A stretch of 64,000 nucleotides of DNA from Citrobacter amalonaticus Y19 (GTDB lineage: Bacteria > Pseudomonadota > Gammaproteobacteria > Enterobacterales > Enterobacteriaceae), in assembly GCF_000981805.1 (NCBI RefSeq), contig NZ_CP011132.1, positions 4,464,001 through 4,528,000 on the forward strand, written 5' to 3'. Under the pieces are notes generated by a model, which ran no database searches, was not told the origin of the DNA, and saw only the letters and a list, made by a program, of their open reading frames with translations. This document shows positions 24,759-34,260 of the stretch, in pieces. Position 1 is the first letter of the stretch, and each line of letters starts with the position of its first letter. The position numbers were made by a program, and so were the translations under genes.

Positions 24759-26588
24759 GTGGCGCAGGCGGAAGTGTTGAATCTGGAATCAGGAGCTAAG
24801 CAGGTTTTGCAAGAAACCTTTGGCTACCAACAGTTTCGCCCGGGTCAGGAAGAAATCATCGACACCGTCGTTTCGGGGCGCGACTGCCTTGTCGTGATGC
24901 CGACCGGTGGAGGGAAATCCCTCTGCTATCAAATCCCTGCCTTATTGCTCAACGGCCTGACCGTGGTCGTTTCGCCGCTGATCTCCCTGATGAAAGATCA
25001 GGTCGACCAACTGCTGGCAAACGGCGTGGCGGCCGCCTGTCTGAACTCGACGCAAACCCGCGAGCAGCAGCTTGAAGTGATGACGGGGTGTCGTACCGGG
25101 CAAATCCGTCTGCTCTATATCGCCCCTGAACGCCTGATGCTGGATAACTTCCTTGAGCATCTGGCGCACTGGAATCCGGTGTTACTGGCCGTGGACGAAG
25201 CGCACTGTATCTCGCAGTGGGGACATGACTTCCGCCCGGAATATGCCGCACTCGGTCAGCTCAGACAGCGTTTTCCCGCACTGCCGTTCGTCGCGCTAAC
25301 CGCGACAGCCGATGAAACCACGCGGCTGGATATTGTTCGCCTGCTGGGGCTGAACGACCCCTTAATCCAGATCAGCAGCTTTGACCGCCCGAACATTCGC
25401 TACATGCTGATGGAGAAGTTTAAACCGCTCGATCAGTTGATGCGTTACGTGCAGGAACAGCGCGGTAAATCCGGGATTATTTACTGTAACAGCCGTGCGA
25501 AGGTGGAAGACACCGCCGCGCGTCTGCAAAGCCGGGGCATTAGCGCCGCGGCGTACCATGCGGGGCTGGAAAATCACATCCGTGCCGACGTGCAGGAGAA
25601 ATTCCAGCGCGACGACCTGCAAATCGTGGTGGCGACCGTCGCCTTTGGCATGGGCATCAACAAACCGAACGTGCGTTTTGTGGTGCATTTCGATATTCCC
25701 CGCAACATTGAATCCTACTACCAGGAGACCGGTCGCGCCGGGCGTGACGGTTTGCCTGCGGAGGCGATGCTGTTTTACGATCCGGCGGATATGGCGTGGT
25801 TGCGCCGCTGTCTGGAAGAAAAACCGCAGGGGCAGCTACAGGATATTGAACGGCACAAGCTGAACGCGATGGGCGCGTTTGCCGAGGCGCAAACCTGCCG
25901 TCGTCTGGTGCTGCTTAACTACTTCGGCGAAGGGCGTCAGGAGCCGTGCGGCAACTGCGATATCTGCCTCGACCCGCCAAAACAGTACGATGGTGTGAAG
26001 GACGCGCAGATTGCGCTCTCAACCATTGGCCGAGTAAACCAGCGCTTTGGAATGGGTTACGTGGTGGAAGTGATTCGCGGGGCTAACAGCCAGCGCATTC
26101 GCGAACTCGGCCACGACAAGCTCAAAGTGTACGGTATGGGACGCGAGCAGAGCCACGAGCACTGGGTGAGCGTGATCCGCCAGTTGATTCACCTGGGCTT
26201 TGTTACTCAGAATATCGCCCAGCATTCCGCGCTACAGCTCACCGACGCTTCACGTCCGGTGCTGCGTGGCGAGGTCGCCCTGCAACTCGCGGTGCCACGT
26301 ATTGTCGCCCTGAAACCGCGCGTGATGCAGAAATCCTTCGGCGGCAATTACGATCGCAAACTGTTCGCCAAACTGCGCAAGCTGCGCAAAGCCATTGCCG
26401 ATGAAGAGAATATCCCGCCATACGTCGTCTTTAACGATGCCACGCTGATCGAGATGGCGGAACAGATGCCGGTTTCTGCAAGCGAAATGCTCAGCGTCAA
26501 CGGGGTGGGAATGCGTAAACTGGAGCGCTTCGGTAAAGAGTTTATGGCGCTGATCCGCGCTCATGTCGATGGTGACGACGAAGAGTAG
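24759..26588 (+). CDS. recQ: ATP-dependent DNA helicase RecQ
   Basis: RecQ is a 3'-5' superfamily 2 helicase of the RecF recombination pathway. The protein is 609 aa from a GTG start (MAQAEVLNLESG), same as E. coli. It shows the N-terminal helicase core with Walker A TGGGKS (Lys53), DEAH box (near 146), and QETGRAGRDG motif VI. The zinc-binding RecQ-C region (CRRLVLLNYFGE, CGNCDIC) and a C-terminal HRDC domain (about 530-605) follow. rhtC follows on the same strand. Confidence 0.97.
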   Translation: MAQAEVLNLESGAKQVLQETFGYQQFRPGQEEIIDTVVSGRDCLVVMPTGGGKSLCYQIPALLLNGLTVVVSPLISLMKDQVDQLLANGVAAACLNSTQTREQQLEVMTGCRTGQIRLLYIAPERLMLDNFLEHLAHWNPVLLAVDEAHCISQWGHDFRPEYAALGQLRQRFPALPFVALTATADETTRLDIVRLLGLNDPLIQISSFDRPNIRYMLMEKFKPLDQLMRYVQEQRGKSGIIYCNSRAKVEDTAARLQSRGISAAAYHAGLENHIRADVQEKFQRDDLQIVVATVAFGMGINKPNVRFVVHFDIPRNIESYYQETGRAGRDGLPAEAMLFYDPADMAWLRRCLEEKPQGQLQDIERHKLNAMGAFAEAQTCRRLVLLNYFGEGRQEPCGNCDICLDPPKQYDGVKDAQIALSTIGRVNQRFGMGYVVEVIRGANSQRIRELGHDKLKVYGMGREQSHEHWVSVIRQLIHLGFVTQNIAQHSALQLTDASRPVLRGEVALQLAVPRIVALKPRVMQKSFGGNYDRKLFAKLRKLRKAIADEENIPPYVVFNDATLIEMAEQMPVSASEMLSVNGVGMRKLERFGKEFMALIRAHVDGDDEE

Positions 26589-26655
26589 TCAGCCAGGCAA
26601 AAAAGTGCCAGGATGGTGACTCACTGAACTGTTTCCCCCGCGAGTATTTTCGATC

Positions 26656-27276
26656 ATGCTAATGTTATTTCTCACCGTGGCGATGGTGCACATTGTGGCA
26701 CTGATGAGCCCAGGGCCGGATTTCTTTTTTGTCTCGCAGACGGCAGTCAGCCGCTCGCGTAAAGAAGCGATGATGGGCGTGCTGGGCATTACCTGTGGCG
26801 TCATGGTCTGGGCGGGTATCGCGCTGCTCGGCCTGCATCTGATCATCGAAAAAATGGCCTGGCTACACACCATTATCATGGTGGGCGGCGGCCTGTATCT
26901 GTGCTGGATGGGCTACCAGATGCTGCGCGGCGCGTTGAAAAAACAGGATGTTGCCGCGCCCACGCCGCAGGTTGAGCTGGCGCAAAGCGGTCGCAGTTTC
27001 CTGAAAGGGTTGCTGACGAATCTGGCTAACCCGAAAGCCATCATCTACTTCGGTTCGGTCTTTTCTCTGTTCGTCGGCGATAGCGTCGGTACTGCCGCAC
27101 GCTGGGGGATTTTCGTGCTGATTATCGTCGAAACTTTCGCGTGGTTTACCGTGGTCGCCAGCCTGTTTGCGCTGCCGAAAATGCGTCGCGGCTATCAGCG
27201 TCTGGCGAAGTGGATCGACGGTTTTGCCGGGGCGTTGTTCGCCGGTTTCGGCATCCATCTGATCATTTCACGCTAA
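26656..27276 (+). CDS. rhtC: Threonine efflux protein RhtC
   Basis: This is an inner-membrane LysE/RhtB-family exporter of threonine. It has 206 aa with about six hydrophobic helices, and starts MLMLFLTVAMVHIVALMSPGPDFFFV, with the family motif SPGPDFF near residue 18. The loop GLLTNLANPKAIIYFGS (about 118-134) is the second family block. It is convergent with its paralogue rhtB; a REP-like palindrome lies between their stops. Confidence 0.94.
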   Translation: MLMLFLTVAMVHIVALMSPGPDFFFVSQTAVSRSRKEAMMGVLGITCGVMVWAGIALLGLHLIIEKMAWLHTIIMVGGGLYLCWMGYQMLRGALKKQDVAAPTPQVELAQSGRSFLKGLLTNLANPKAIIYFGSVFSLFVGDSVGTAARWGIFVLIIVETFAWFTVVASLFALPKMRRGYQRLAKWIDGFAGALFAGFGIHLIISR

Positions 27277-27283
27277 GTCTTCG

Positions 27284-27313
27284 TGCCGGATACGCGCCAG
27301 CCGCTATCCGGCA
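27284..27313. repeat. REP-like palindrome between convergent rhtC and rhtB
   Basis: TGCCGGATA and TATCCGGCA are perfect arms around CGCGCCAGCCGC. It may be a REP unit acting on both mRNA 3' ends. Confidence 0.7.
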
Positions 27314-27318
27314 ACCTG

Positions 27319-27939
27319 TCAGGCGTGGCGTGCTGACGCCAGCAGCGCGCCTACCAGCATAAACAGTGAACCAAATACTTTGTTCAACGCTTTCATCTGC
27401 TTCGGCCCTTTGATCCACAAGGCGATACGCTGCGCCAGCGTGGCGTAACCGATCATCACCACGATATCGACTACAATGGTGGTCACGCCAAGCACGATGT
27501 ACTGCATCAGTTGCGGTTCTTTTGGCATCACGAACTGCGGGAAAAGGGCCGCCAGAAAGACGATGCTTTTGGGGTTCGTCAGGTTCACGAATACCGCGCG
27601 TTTAAACAGGCGACCGCGCGACTGGGTCTGGGCCATGGTATTCAGGTCAATGGCACCGGCGGCGCGCCATTGCTGAATGCCTAACCAAATCAGATAGGCG
27701 GCGCCCGCCCATTTCAGCACCTCAAAGGCGATGACGGAGCGCGAAAACAGGGTGCCCAGACCGACGCCGACCAGCACGATATGAATACCCAGTCCGGTCT
27801 GTAATCCGGCAATCGACGCCGCAGCGCCGCGATAGCCGTGATTGATGGAGGTCGTCATGGTGTTGATGGCGCCAGAGCCAGGTGAAAGGCTCAAAATTAT
27901 GGATGTCAGCAGGTAGGCGAACCACCATTCGAAGGTCAT
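27319..27939 (-). CDS. rhtB: Homoserine/homoserine lactone efflux protein RhtB
   Basis: RhtB exports homoserine and homoserine lactone. It is a LysE-family membrane protein of 206 aa, beginning MTFEWWFAYLLTSIILSLSPGSGAINTM, with the SPGSGAI motif in place of RhtC's SPGPDFF. The NLTNPKSIVFLAALFPQF block near 117 is family-typical. It is transcribed away from pldB. Confidence 0.94.
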   Translation of the reverse strand: MTFEWWFAYLLTSIILSLSPGSGAINTMTTSINHGYRGAAASIAGLQTGLGIHIVLVGVGLGTLFSRSVIAFEVLKWAGAAYLIWLGIQQWRAAGAIDLNTMAQTQSRGRLFKRAVFVNLTNPKSIVFLAALFPQFVMPKEPQLMQYIVLGVTTIVVDIVVMIGYATLAQRIALWIKGPKQMKALNKVFGSLFMLVGALLASARHA

Positions 27940-28049
27940 GAGAAATTCCTGGTTGTCTAAATTTATGCCACAATACGCTACTGTCGCAGCAAAGTGTTAC
28001 GTGCTACTGAAAAAACGATTTTTACCTGGTAAACGAGGCTGGATACCCG

Positions 28050-29072
28050 ATGTTTCAGCAGCAAAAAGACTGGGAAACGAGAGAAAACGCGTTCGCGGCT
28101 TTTTCCATGGGGCCGCTGACAGACTTCTGGCGTCAGCGCGAGGAAGCGGAATTGACCGGTGTGGGCCGAGTGCCGGTGCGCTTTGTCCGGTTTCGCGCTG
28201 AGCATAACGATCGTGTCATCGTCATCTGTCCGGGTCGAATAGAAAGCTATGTGAAGTACGCCGAACTGGCGTATGACCTGTTTCATCTGGGCTTTGATAT
28301 TCTCATTATTGACCATCGCGGGCAGGGACGTTCAGGGCGCATGCTTTCGGATCCCAACCGCGGTCATGTCGACAATTTCAACGACTATGTTGATGATTTA
28401 TCGGCATTCTGGGCACAGGAAGTTCAGCCGGGACCGTGGCGTAAACGTTATATTCTGGCGCATTCGATGGGCGGGGCGATTGCGACGCTGTTTTTGCAGC
28501 GTCATCCGCATCAGTGCGATGCTATCGCGCTCTGTGCGCCGATGTTTGGTATTGTGATGCGTCTGCCGGACTGGATGGTACGCCATATACTGGACTGGGC
28601 CGAAGGCCATCAGCGTATCCGGGAAGGGTATGCGATAGGCACCGGACGCTGGCGGGCATTGCCTTTTGGCATGAATGTATTAACCCACAGTCGACAGCGC
28701 TATCGGCGTAATTTACGTTTTTATGCGGACGAGCCGCAGCTGCGTGTCGGCGGTCCGACCTATCACTGGGTACGGGAAGGTATCCTGGCGGCCGAACAGG
28801 TGCTGGCAGGGGCGGGCGATGACGCCACGCCGACCTTGCTTCTTCAGGCCGAAGAAGAGCGTGTGGTGGATAACCGCATGCACGAACGTTTTTGTGAACG
28901 CCGCGCCGCAGCGGGCCATCCTGTCGAAGGGGGTCATCCGCTGGTCATTAAAGGCGCTTACCATGAGATCCTTTTTGAAAAGGACGCCATGCGCTCAGTC
29001 GCGCTTCAGGCTATTGTTGATTTTTTCAACAGGCATAACTCATCAGCGGAAACCGCTTTGCTTAGAGGTTGA
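28050..29072 (+). CDS. pldB: Lysophospholipase L2
   Basis: PldB removes the acyl chain of lysophospholipids and transfers acyl groups to phosphatidylglycerol; it is associated with the inner membrane. The protein is 340 aa with an alpha/beta hydrolase fold. The nucleophile is probably Ser139 in AHSMGGAIA; the oxyanion region is IDHRGQGRSG (88-97). In E. coli the pldB-yigL transcript is stabilised by the sRNA SgrS pairing within pldB, which feeds yigL expression; I did not verify the pairing site here. Confidence 0.94.
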   Translation: MFQQQKDWETRENAFAAFSMGPLTDFWRQREEAELTGVGRVPVRFVRFRAEHNDRVIVICPGRIESYVKYAELAYDLFHLGFDILIIDHRGQGRSGRMLSDPNRGHVDNFNDYVDDLSAFWAQEVQPGPWRKRYILAHSMGGAIATLFLQRHPHQCDAIALCAPMFGIVMRLPDWMVRHILDWAEGHQRIREGYAIGTGRWRALPFGMNVLTHSRQRYRRNLRFYADEPQLRVGGPTYHWVREGILAAEQVLAGAGDDATPTLLLQAEEERVVDNRMHERFCERRAAAGHPVEGGHPLVIKGAYHEILFEKDAMRSVALQAIVDFFNRHNSSAETALLRG

Positions 29073-29080
29073 ATTTTTAT

Positions 29081-29881
29081 ATGTATCAGGTTGTTGCGTC
29101 TGATTTAGATGGCACACTGCTTTCTCCCGACCATACCCTATCTCCCTACGCGAAAGAAACGCTGAAGTTGCTGACCGCGCGCGGCGTTAATTTTGTCTTC
29201 GCGACCGGTCGTCACCATGTCGACGTGGGACAGATCCGCGATAACCTGGGGATTAAGTCCTGGATGATCACCTCCAACGGTGCTCGCGTGCATGACATGG
29301 ACGGAAATCTGGTGTTTACCCATAACCTGGATCGCGATATTGCCAGCGATCTGTTTGGCGTGGTGAACGCTAATCCGGATATCATTACCAACGTCTATCG
29401 TGATGATGAATGGTTTATGAACCGCCATCGTCCGGATGAGATGCGCTTTTTCAAAGAGGCGGTATTCCATTACACGCTGTTTGAACCCGGTTTACTGGAG
29501 CCGGAAGGCGTCAGCAAAGTGTTCTTCACCAGTCACTCCCATGACATTCTGCTACCGCTGGAACAGGCTATTAACGCGCGCTGGGGCGATCGCGTAAACG
29601 TGAGTTTCTCTACGCTCACCTGCCTGGAAGTGATGGCGGGCGGCGTGTCGAAAGGTCATGCGCTGGAAGCGGTTGCCAAAGCGATGGGTTACAGCCTGAA
29701 AGACTGCATCGCCTTTGGTGACGGCATGAACGACGCTGAAATGCTGTCGATGGCGGGTAAAGGCTGCATTATGGGCAATGCGCATCAGCGCCTGAAGGAT
29801 TTGCATCCAGAACTGGAAGTGATTGGCATCAACGTCGATGACGCGGTGCCGCACTACCTGCGCGATCTTTTCTTGCGCTAA
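29081..29881 (+). CDS. yigL: HAD-IIB sugar phosphatase / PLP phosphatase YigL
   Basis: YigL is a Cof-type HAD phosphatase that dephosphorylates hexose phosphates under glucose-phosphate stress, and also pyridoxal phosphate. The start at 29081 (MYQVVASDLDGTLL) gives 266 aa like E. coli, with agagg 12 nt upstream; an upstream start would add MNFY. Motif I is SDLDGT with Asp8 and Asp10; motif IV is FGDGMNDAEML near 216. It follows pldB by 8 nt and is cotranscribed with it. Confidence 0.94.
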   Translation: MYQVVASDLDGTLLSPDHTLSPYAKETLKLLTARGVNFVFATGRHHVDVGQIRDNLGIKSWMITSNGARVHDMDGNLVFTHNLDRDIASDLFGVVNANPDIITNVYRDDEWFMNRHRPDEMRFFKEAVFHYTLFEPGLLEPEGVSKVFFTSHSHDILLPLEQAINARWGDRVNVSFSTLTCLEVMAGGVSKGHALEAVAKAMGYSLKDCIAFGDGMNDAEMLSMAGKGCIMGNAHQRLKDLHPELEVIGINVDDAVPHYLRDLFLR

Positions 29882-29961
29882 AACGAACGCTCACTAATTA
29901 ACCAGTTGTCAACTTAACTCTCCGCTACAATGGATACTCCTTATTCTCAGAGATATCCATT

Positions 29962-30861
29962 GTGGCGTTACTGATCATTACCACGATCCTGTGGGCCTTC
30001 TCCTTCAGTTTGTTTGGAGAGTACCTTGCCGGACACGTCGATAGCTACTTTGCGGTGCTGGTTCGGGTCGGTCTGGCGGCGTTGGTATTCCTGCCTTTCC
30101 TGCGTACGCGTGGGCACAGCCTGAAAACTATCGGCTTGTATATGCTGGTGGGTGCCATGCAGCTTGGCATCATGTATATGCTGAGTTTCCACGCCTATCT
30201 CTACCTGACCGTTTCTGAACTGCTGCTGTTTACCGTGTTGACGCCGCTCTATATCACGCTGATTTACGATCTGATGAGCAAGCGCCGCTTGCGCTGGGGC
30301 TATGCTTTCAGCGCGCTGCTGGCGGTGATTGGCGCAGGGATTATTCGCTATGACCAGGTGACCGATCACTTCTGGACGGGCCTGCTGCTGGTTCAACTTT
30401 CCAACATTAGCTTTGCCATCGGGATGGTGGGCTATAAGCGCCTGATGGAGACGCGCCCGATGCCGCAGCATAACGCATTTGCGTGGTTTTACCTCGGCGC
30501 GTTTCTGGTGGCCGTGGTTGCCTGGTTCATGCTGGGCAATGCGCAGAAAATGCCGGAGACGACACTCCAGTGGGGTATTCTGGTGTTCCTTGGCGTGGCG
30601 GCTTCAGGGATCGGCTACTTTATGTGGAACTACGGCGCCACACAGGTCGATGCGGGCACGCTGGGCATTATGAACAACATGCATGTGCCTGCAGGACTGC
30701 TGGTTAACCTGGCGATTTGGCACCAACAGCCTCACTGGCCGAGCTTTATTACGGGTGCGGCTGTGATACTGGCGTCACTGTGGGTCCATCGAAAATGGGT
30801 CGCTCCGCGCTCCGTACAAACGGCAGATGATCGCAGGCGTGATTGCGCGCCGATCGAATAA
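29962..30861 (+). CDS. yigM: Biotin transporter YigM (BioP)
   Basis: This is an inner-membrane transporter of the EamA superfamily shown in E. coli to import biotin. It has 299 aa and about ten hydrophobic helices, starting with a GTG codon (MALLIITTILWAFSFSLFGEYL). The C-terminal tail (RSVQTADDRRRDCAPIE) is polar. The last 113 bp overlap the antisense 3' end of metR, so both proteins are coded from opposite strands there. Confidence 0.92.
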   Translation: MALLIITTILWAFSFSLFGEYLAGHVDSYFAVLVRVGLAALVFLPFLRTRGHSLKTIGLYMLVGAMQLGIMYMLSFHAYLYLTVSELLLFTVLTPLYITLIYDLMSKRRLRWGYAFSALLAVIGAGIIRYDQVTDHFWTGLLLVQLSNISFAIGMVGYKRLMETRPMPQHNAFAWFYLGAFLVAVVAWFMLGNAQKMPETTLQWGILVFLGVAASGIGYFMWNYGATQVDAGTLGIMNNMHVPAGLLVNLAIWHQQPHWPSFITGAAVILASLWVHRKWVAPRSVQTADDRRRDCAPIE

Positions 30862-31702
30862 ACGCCTCAGTCACCGGCTGGCGCTGCTCGCCGTCGCGCA
30901 CGGCGGCGTACAGGCGGCTCCACAAGCCATTCCCCAGGGTTCTGGTCACCACCAGACCCTGGCGTTCAAAACTCTCCACGACCCAGTGCGGCAGAGCGGC
31001 AATGCCCATGTTTGCTGCCACCATCTGAATCAACAGCAGGGTGTTATCCACGCTTTTCAGTGACGGACTGACCCCTGCGGGCTGAAGAAAATGACGCCAG
31101 ACGTCCAGTCGACTGCGCTGTACCGGATAGATCAGCAGCGTTTCGCTGGCTAAATCTTCCGGCGTTACCTGAGTCTTGCTGGTCAGCGGATGATCGGGTG
31201 CCAGCACCAGGCGGACTTCGAAATCAAACATCGGCGAATAGTGCAGTCCGCTGCGCGGCAGAATGTCAGAGGTCATCACCAGATCCAGTTCGTCCTGCTG
31301 GAGTGCAGGCTGGGGGTCAAACGTCACGCCGGATTTAAAATCCATCTCCACCTGCGGCCATTTGGCGCGGAAGTTTTCCAGCGCCGGGGTCAGCCACTGA
31401 ATACAGCTATGACACTCAATCGCGATGCGCAGACGGGTCTGCTGCGGTTCGTTGCAGGCCTGCAACGCACGGTTAATTTGCGGCAGGACCTGACCGGCCA
31501 GTTGCAGCAGGATCTCACCCTGAGGGGTGAAACGCAGCGGCTGGCTTTTACGAATAAATAACCGAAAGCCAAGGCGCTGCTCCAGATCGCTGAACTGGTG
31601 AGACAGGGCGGATTGGGTCTGATGCAGCGTCGCCGCGGCGGCTGCCAGCGACCCGGTATTCCGCAACGCCTGGAGCGTTTTCAGGTGTTTAATCTCGATC
31701 AT
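30749..31702 (-). CDS. metR: LysR-type regulator of methionine genes MetR
   Basis: MetR activates metE, metH and other methionine genes with homocysteine as co-regulator. The protein is 317 aa. Residues 1-60 are the winged helix-turn-helix (SLAAAAATLHQTQSALSHQFSDLE) and the rest is the effector domain. It is divergent from metE across a 249-bp interval with a perfect MetR site at its own start codon, which fits autoregulation. Its 3' end overlaps yigM by 113 bp. Confidence 0.96.
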   Translation of the reverse strand: MIEIKHLKTLQALRNTGSLAAAAATLHQTQSALSHQFSDLEQRLGFRLFIRKSQPLRFTPQGEILLQLAGQVLPQINRALQACNEPQQTRLRIAIECHSCIQWLTPALENFRAKWPQVEMDFKSGVTFDPQPALQQDELDLVMTSDILPRSGLHYSPMFDFEVRLVLAPDHPLTSKTQVTPEDLASETLLIYPVQRSRLDVWRHFLQPAGVSPSLKSVDNTLLLIQMVAANMGIAALPHWVVESFERQGLVVTRTLGNGLWSRLYAAVRDGEQRQPVTEAFIRSARNHACDHLPFVRSAERPIFDGPTVTPVSQPHP

Positions 31703-31714
31703 GAAAGTCCTTCA
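31702..31714. promoter_or_regulatory. MetR binding site
   Basis: TGAA-AGTCC-TTCA matches the MetR consensus TGAA-N5-TTCA exactly. It overlaps the metR start codon. Confidence 0.8.
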
Positions 31715-31773
31715 CTTCGGCATGAACAAATTGCGCTTGAGGAATATACAGTACTTGCGAATTATAGAAGTGT

Positions 31774-31789
31774 AAACATCTGGACGTCC
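31774..31789. promoter_or_regulatory. Tandem MetJ met boxes in the metE control region
   Basis: AAACATCT (31774-31781) and GGACGTCC (31782-31789) are two adjacent 8-bp boxes close to the met-box consensus AGACGTCT. MetJ with SAM binds such tandem boxes to repress metE and metR. Confidence 0.7.
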
Positions 31790-31811
31790 AAAACTCGTCA
31801 TATTTCGACTT

Positions 31812-31892
31812 GCAGGTGCGTTGGCTTCCTCGCTTACCCCAGTCACTTACTTCAGTAAGCTCCTGGGGATGCGCTGTGTCGCCGCCTTCCTG
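31812..31892. repeat. Dispersed ~80-bp hairpin repeat in the metE leader
   Basis: This element carries CCCCAG...ACTTACTtcAGTAAG...CTGGGG, a nested hairpin. Read on the minus strand it aligns with the insert in the 23S-5S spacer (59313-59392): both have GCAG-AAGGCGGC, then a GGAGC-TAC/GTA-GTGACTG hairpin core, then AGCCAACGC-CTG. It is not a REP or an IS. Confidence 0.65.
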
Positions 31893-31951
31893 CCAGCCGA
31901 ACTATTTAGAGTTTTACCTTCAGATTCAATAAAATAATTAGAGGAAGTAAA

Positions 31952-34213
31952 ATGACAATATTGAATCACACCCTCGGTTTCCCTCGCGTTGGCCTGCGTC
32001 GCGAGCTGAAAAAAGCGCAAGAAAGCTACTGGGCGGGCAATGCGACCCGTGAAGAGCTACTGGCGGTGGGCCGCGAGTTGCGGGCGCGCCACTGGGATCA
32101 ACAAAAGCAAGCGGGTATCGATCTTCTGCCGGTAGGTGACTTCGCCTGGTATGACCATGTTCTGACCACCAGCCTGCTGCTCGGCAACGTGCCGGCTCGT
32201 CATCAGAACAAAGACGGTTGTGTCGATATCGACACGCTGTTCCGCATTGGTCGTGGTCGTGCGCCGACCGGTGAACCAGCGGCCGCGGCGGAAATGACCA
32301 AGTGGTTTAACACCAACTATCACTACATGGTGCCGGAGTTCGTTAAAGGCCAGCAGTTCAAACTGACCTGGACACAACTGCTGGATGAAGTGGACGAGGC
32401 GCTGGCGCTGGGTCACAAGGTGAAACCCGTACTGCTGGGGCCGGTGACGTACCTGTGGCTGGGGAAAGTGAAGGGCGAATCGTTCGACCGCCTGAGCCTG
32501 TTGAATGATATTCTGCCGGTGTACAAACAGGTGCTGGCTGAGCTGGCAAAACGCGGTATTGAGTGGGTACAGATTGATGAACCCGCGCTGGTGCTGGAGC
32601 TGCCGAAGGCGTGGCTGAATGCCTTCAAACCGGCCTATGATGCGCTTTCCGGGCAGGTGAAACTGCTGTTGACCACTTACTTTGAAGGCGTGACGCCGAA
32701 CCTCGACACCATTACCGCGCTGCCGGTACAGGGACTGCACGTTGACCTGGTCCACGGGAAGGATGACGTGGCGGCGCTTCATAAACGCCTGCCGTCTGAC
32801 TGGCTGCTGTCTGCCGGTCTGGTCAATGGGCGTAACGTCTGGCGTGCCGATCTGACAGAAAAATATGCCCAGATTAGCGATATCGTAGGCCTTCGCGCGC
32901 TGTGGGTGGCGTCGTCCTGCTCGCTGCTGCACAGCCCGATCGACCTGAGCGTCGAAACGCGTCTGGATGCGGAAGTGAAGAGCTGGTTTGCCTTCGCCCT
33001 GCAAAAATGTGGCGAACTGACGCTGCTGCGCGATGCGCTGAACAGCGGCGATACTACCGCCATCGCCGAATGGAGCGCACCGATTCAGGCGCGTCGCCAC
33101 TCAACCCGTGTGCACAACGCGGCAGTGGAAAAACGTCTGGCGGCTATCACCGCCCAGGACAGCCAGCGAGCGAACCCGTACGATGTGCGTGCAGAGGCCC
33201 AGCGTGCGCGCTTCAACCTGCCGGCCTGGCCAACAACGACCATTGGCTCCTTCCCGCAAACGACGGAAATTCGCGGCCTGCGTCTGGACTTCAAAAAAGG
33301 CAATCTCGATGCCAACCACTACCGTACTGGTATTGCGGAGCATATCAAGCAGGCGATTGTTGAGCAGGAGCGGCTGGGGCTGGACGTGCTGGTTCACGGC
33401 GAAGCCGAGCGTAATGACATGGTGGAATACTTTGGTGAGCATCTGGACGGTTTCGTCTTCACCCAGAACGGTTGGGTGCAGAGCTACGGTTCGCGCTGTG
33501 TGAAACCGCCGGTGGTGATCGGTGACGTCAGCCGTCCGCAAGCGATTACCGTCGAGTGGGCGAAATACGCCCAGTCTCTGACCGATAAACCAGTGAAAGG
33601 GATGTTGACCGGCCCGGTGACCATTCTCTGCTGGTCGTTCCCGCGTGAAGATGTCACCCGCGAAACCATCGCCAAACAGATTGCGCTGGCGCTACGTGAC
33701 GAGGTGGCGGATCTGGAAGCCGCAGGCATTGGCATCATCCAGATTGATGAACCGGCACTGCGTGAAGGGCTTCCGCTGCGCCGTAGCGACTGGGCGGCCT
33801 ATCTGGCGTGGGGCGTGGAGGCATTTCGCATCAACGCAGCGGTGGCGAAGGATGATACCCAAATCCACACCCACATGTGTTACTGCGAGTTTAACGACAT
33901 CATGGATTCTATCGCCGCGCTGGACGCGGATGTGATCACCATTGAGACCTCACGTTCCGACATGGAGTTGCTGGAGTCGTTCGAAGAGTTCGACTATCCA
34001 AACGAAATTGGACCGGGCGTGTATGACATTCACTCGCCGAACGTCCCGAGCGTAGAGTGGATTGAGGCGCTGTTGCAAAAAGCAGCACAGCGTATCCCGG
34101 CTGAACGCCTGTGGGTGAACCCGGACTGCGGCCTGAAAACCCGCGGCTGGCCGGAAACCCGCGCCGCGCTGGCGAACATGGTCCAGGCAGCGCAGAATCT
34201 GCGTCAGGCGTGA
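31952..34213 (+). CDS. metE: Cobalamin-independent methionine synthase
   Basis: MetE transfers the methyl group of methyl-tetrahydrofolate-polyglutamate to homocysteine without B12. The protein is 753 aa, the same as E. coli, with two related barrel domains. The zinc ligands are His641 and Cys643 in THMCYCEF, Glu665, and Cys726 in NPDCGLKTRGW. The start has an agagg ribosome site. It is controlled by MetR activation and MetJ repression, sites for which are visible upstream. Confidence 0.97.
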   Translation: MTILNHTLGFPRVGLRRELKKAQESYWAGNATREELLAVGRELRARHWDQQKQAGIDLLPVGDFAWYDHVLTTSLLLGNVPARHQNKDGCVDIDTLFRIGRGRAPTGEPAAAAEMTKWFNTNYHYMVPEFVKGQQFKLTWTQLLDEVDEALALGHKVKPVLLGPVTYLWLGKVKGESFDRLSLLNDILPVYKQVLAELAKRGIEWVQIDEPALVLELPKAWLNAFKPAYDALSGQVKLLLTTYFEGVTPNLDTITALPVQGLHVDLVHGKDDVAALHKRLPSDWLLSAGLVNGRNVWRADLTEKYAQISDIVGLRALWVASSCSLLHSPIDLSVETRLDAEVKSWFAFALQKCGELTLLRDALNSGDTTAIAEWSAPIQARRHSTRVHNAAVEKRLAAITAQDSQRANPYDVRAEAQRARFNLPAWPTTTIGSFPQTTEIRGLRLDFKKGNLDANHYRTGIAEHIKQAIVEQERLGLDVLVHGEAERNDMVEYFGEHLDGFVFTQNGWVQSYGSRCVKPPVVIGDVSRPQAITVEWAKYAQSLTDKPVKGMLTGPVTILCWSFPREDVTRETIAKQIALALRDEVADLEAAGIGIIQIDEPALREGLPLRRSDWAAYLAWGVEAFRINAAVAKDDTQIHTHMCYCEFNDIMDSIAALDADVITIETSRSDMELLESFEEFDYPNEIGPGVYDIHSPNVPSVEWIEALLQKAAQRIPAERLWVNPDCGLKTRGWPETRAALANMVQAAQNLRQA

Positions 34214-34218
34214 TCCTG

Positions 34219-34260
34219 AAAAATCTGGCCCGGGTGTTTCCGGGCCAGAACTTATTTCTT
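34219..34260. terminator. Bidirectional terminator between metE and dlhH
   Basis: TCTGGCCCGG (34224-34233) and CCGGGCCAGA (34240-34249) form a strong hairpin. Five As precede it, giving a T-run on the minus strand, and a T-rich stretch follows on the plus strand. Confidence 0.85.
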
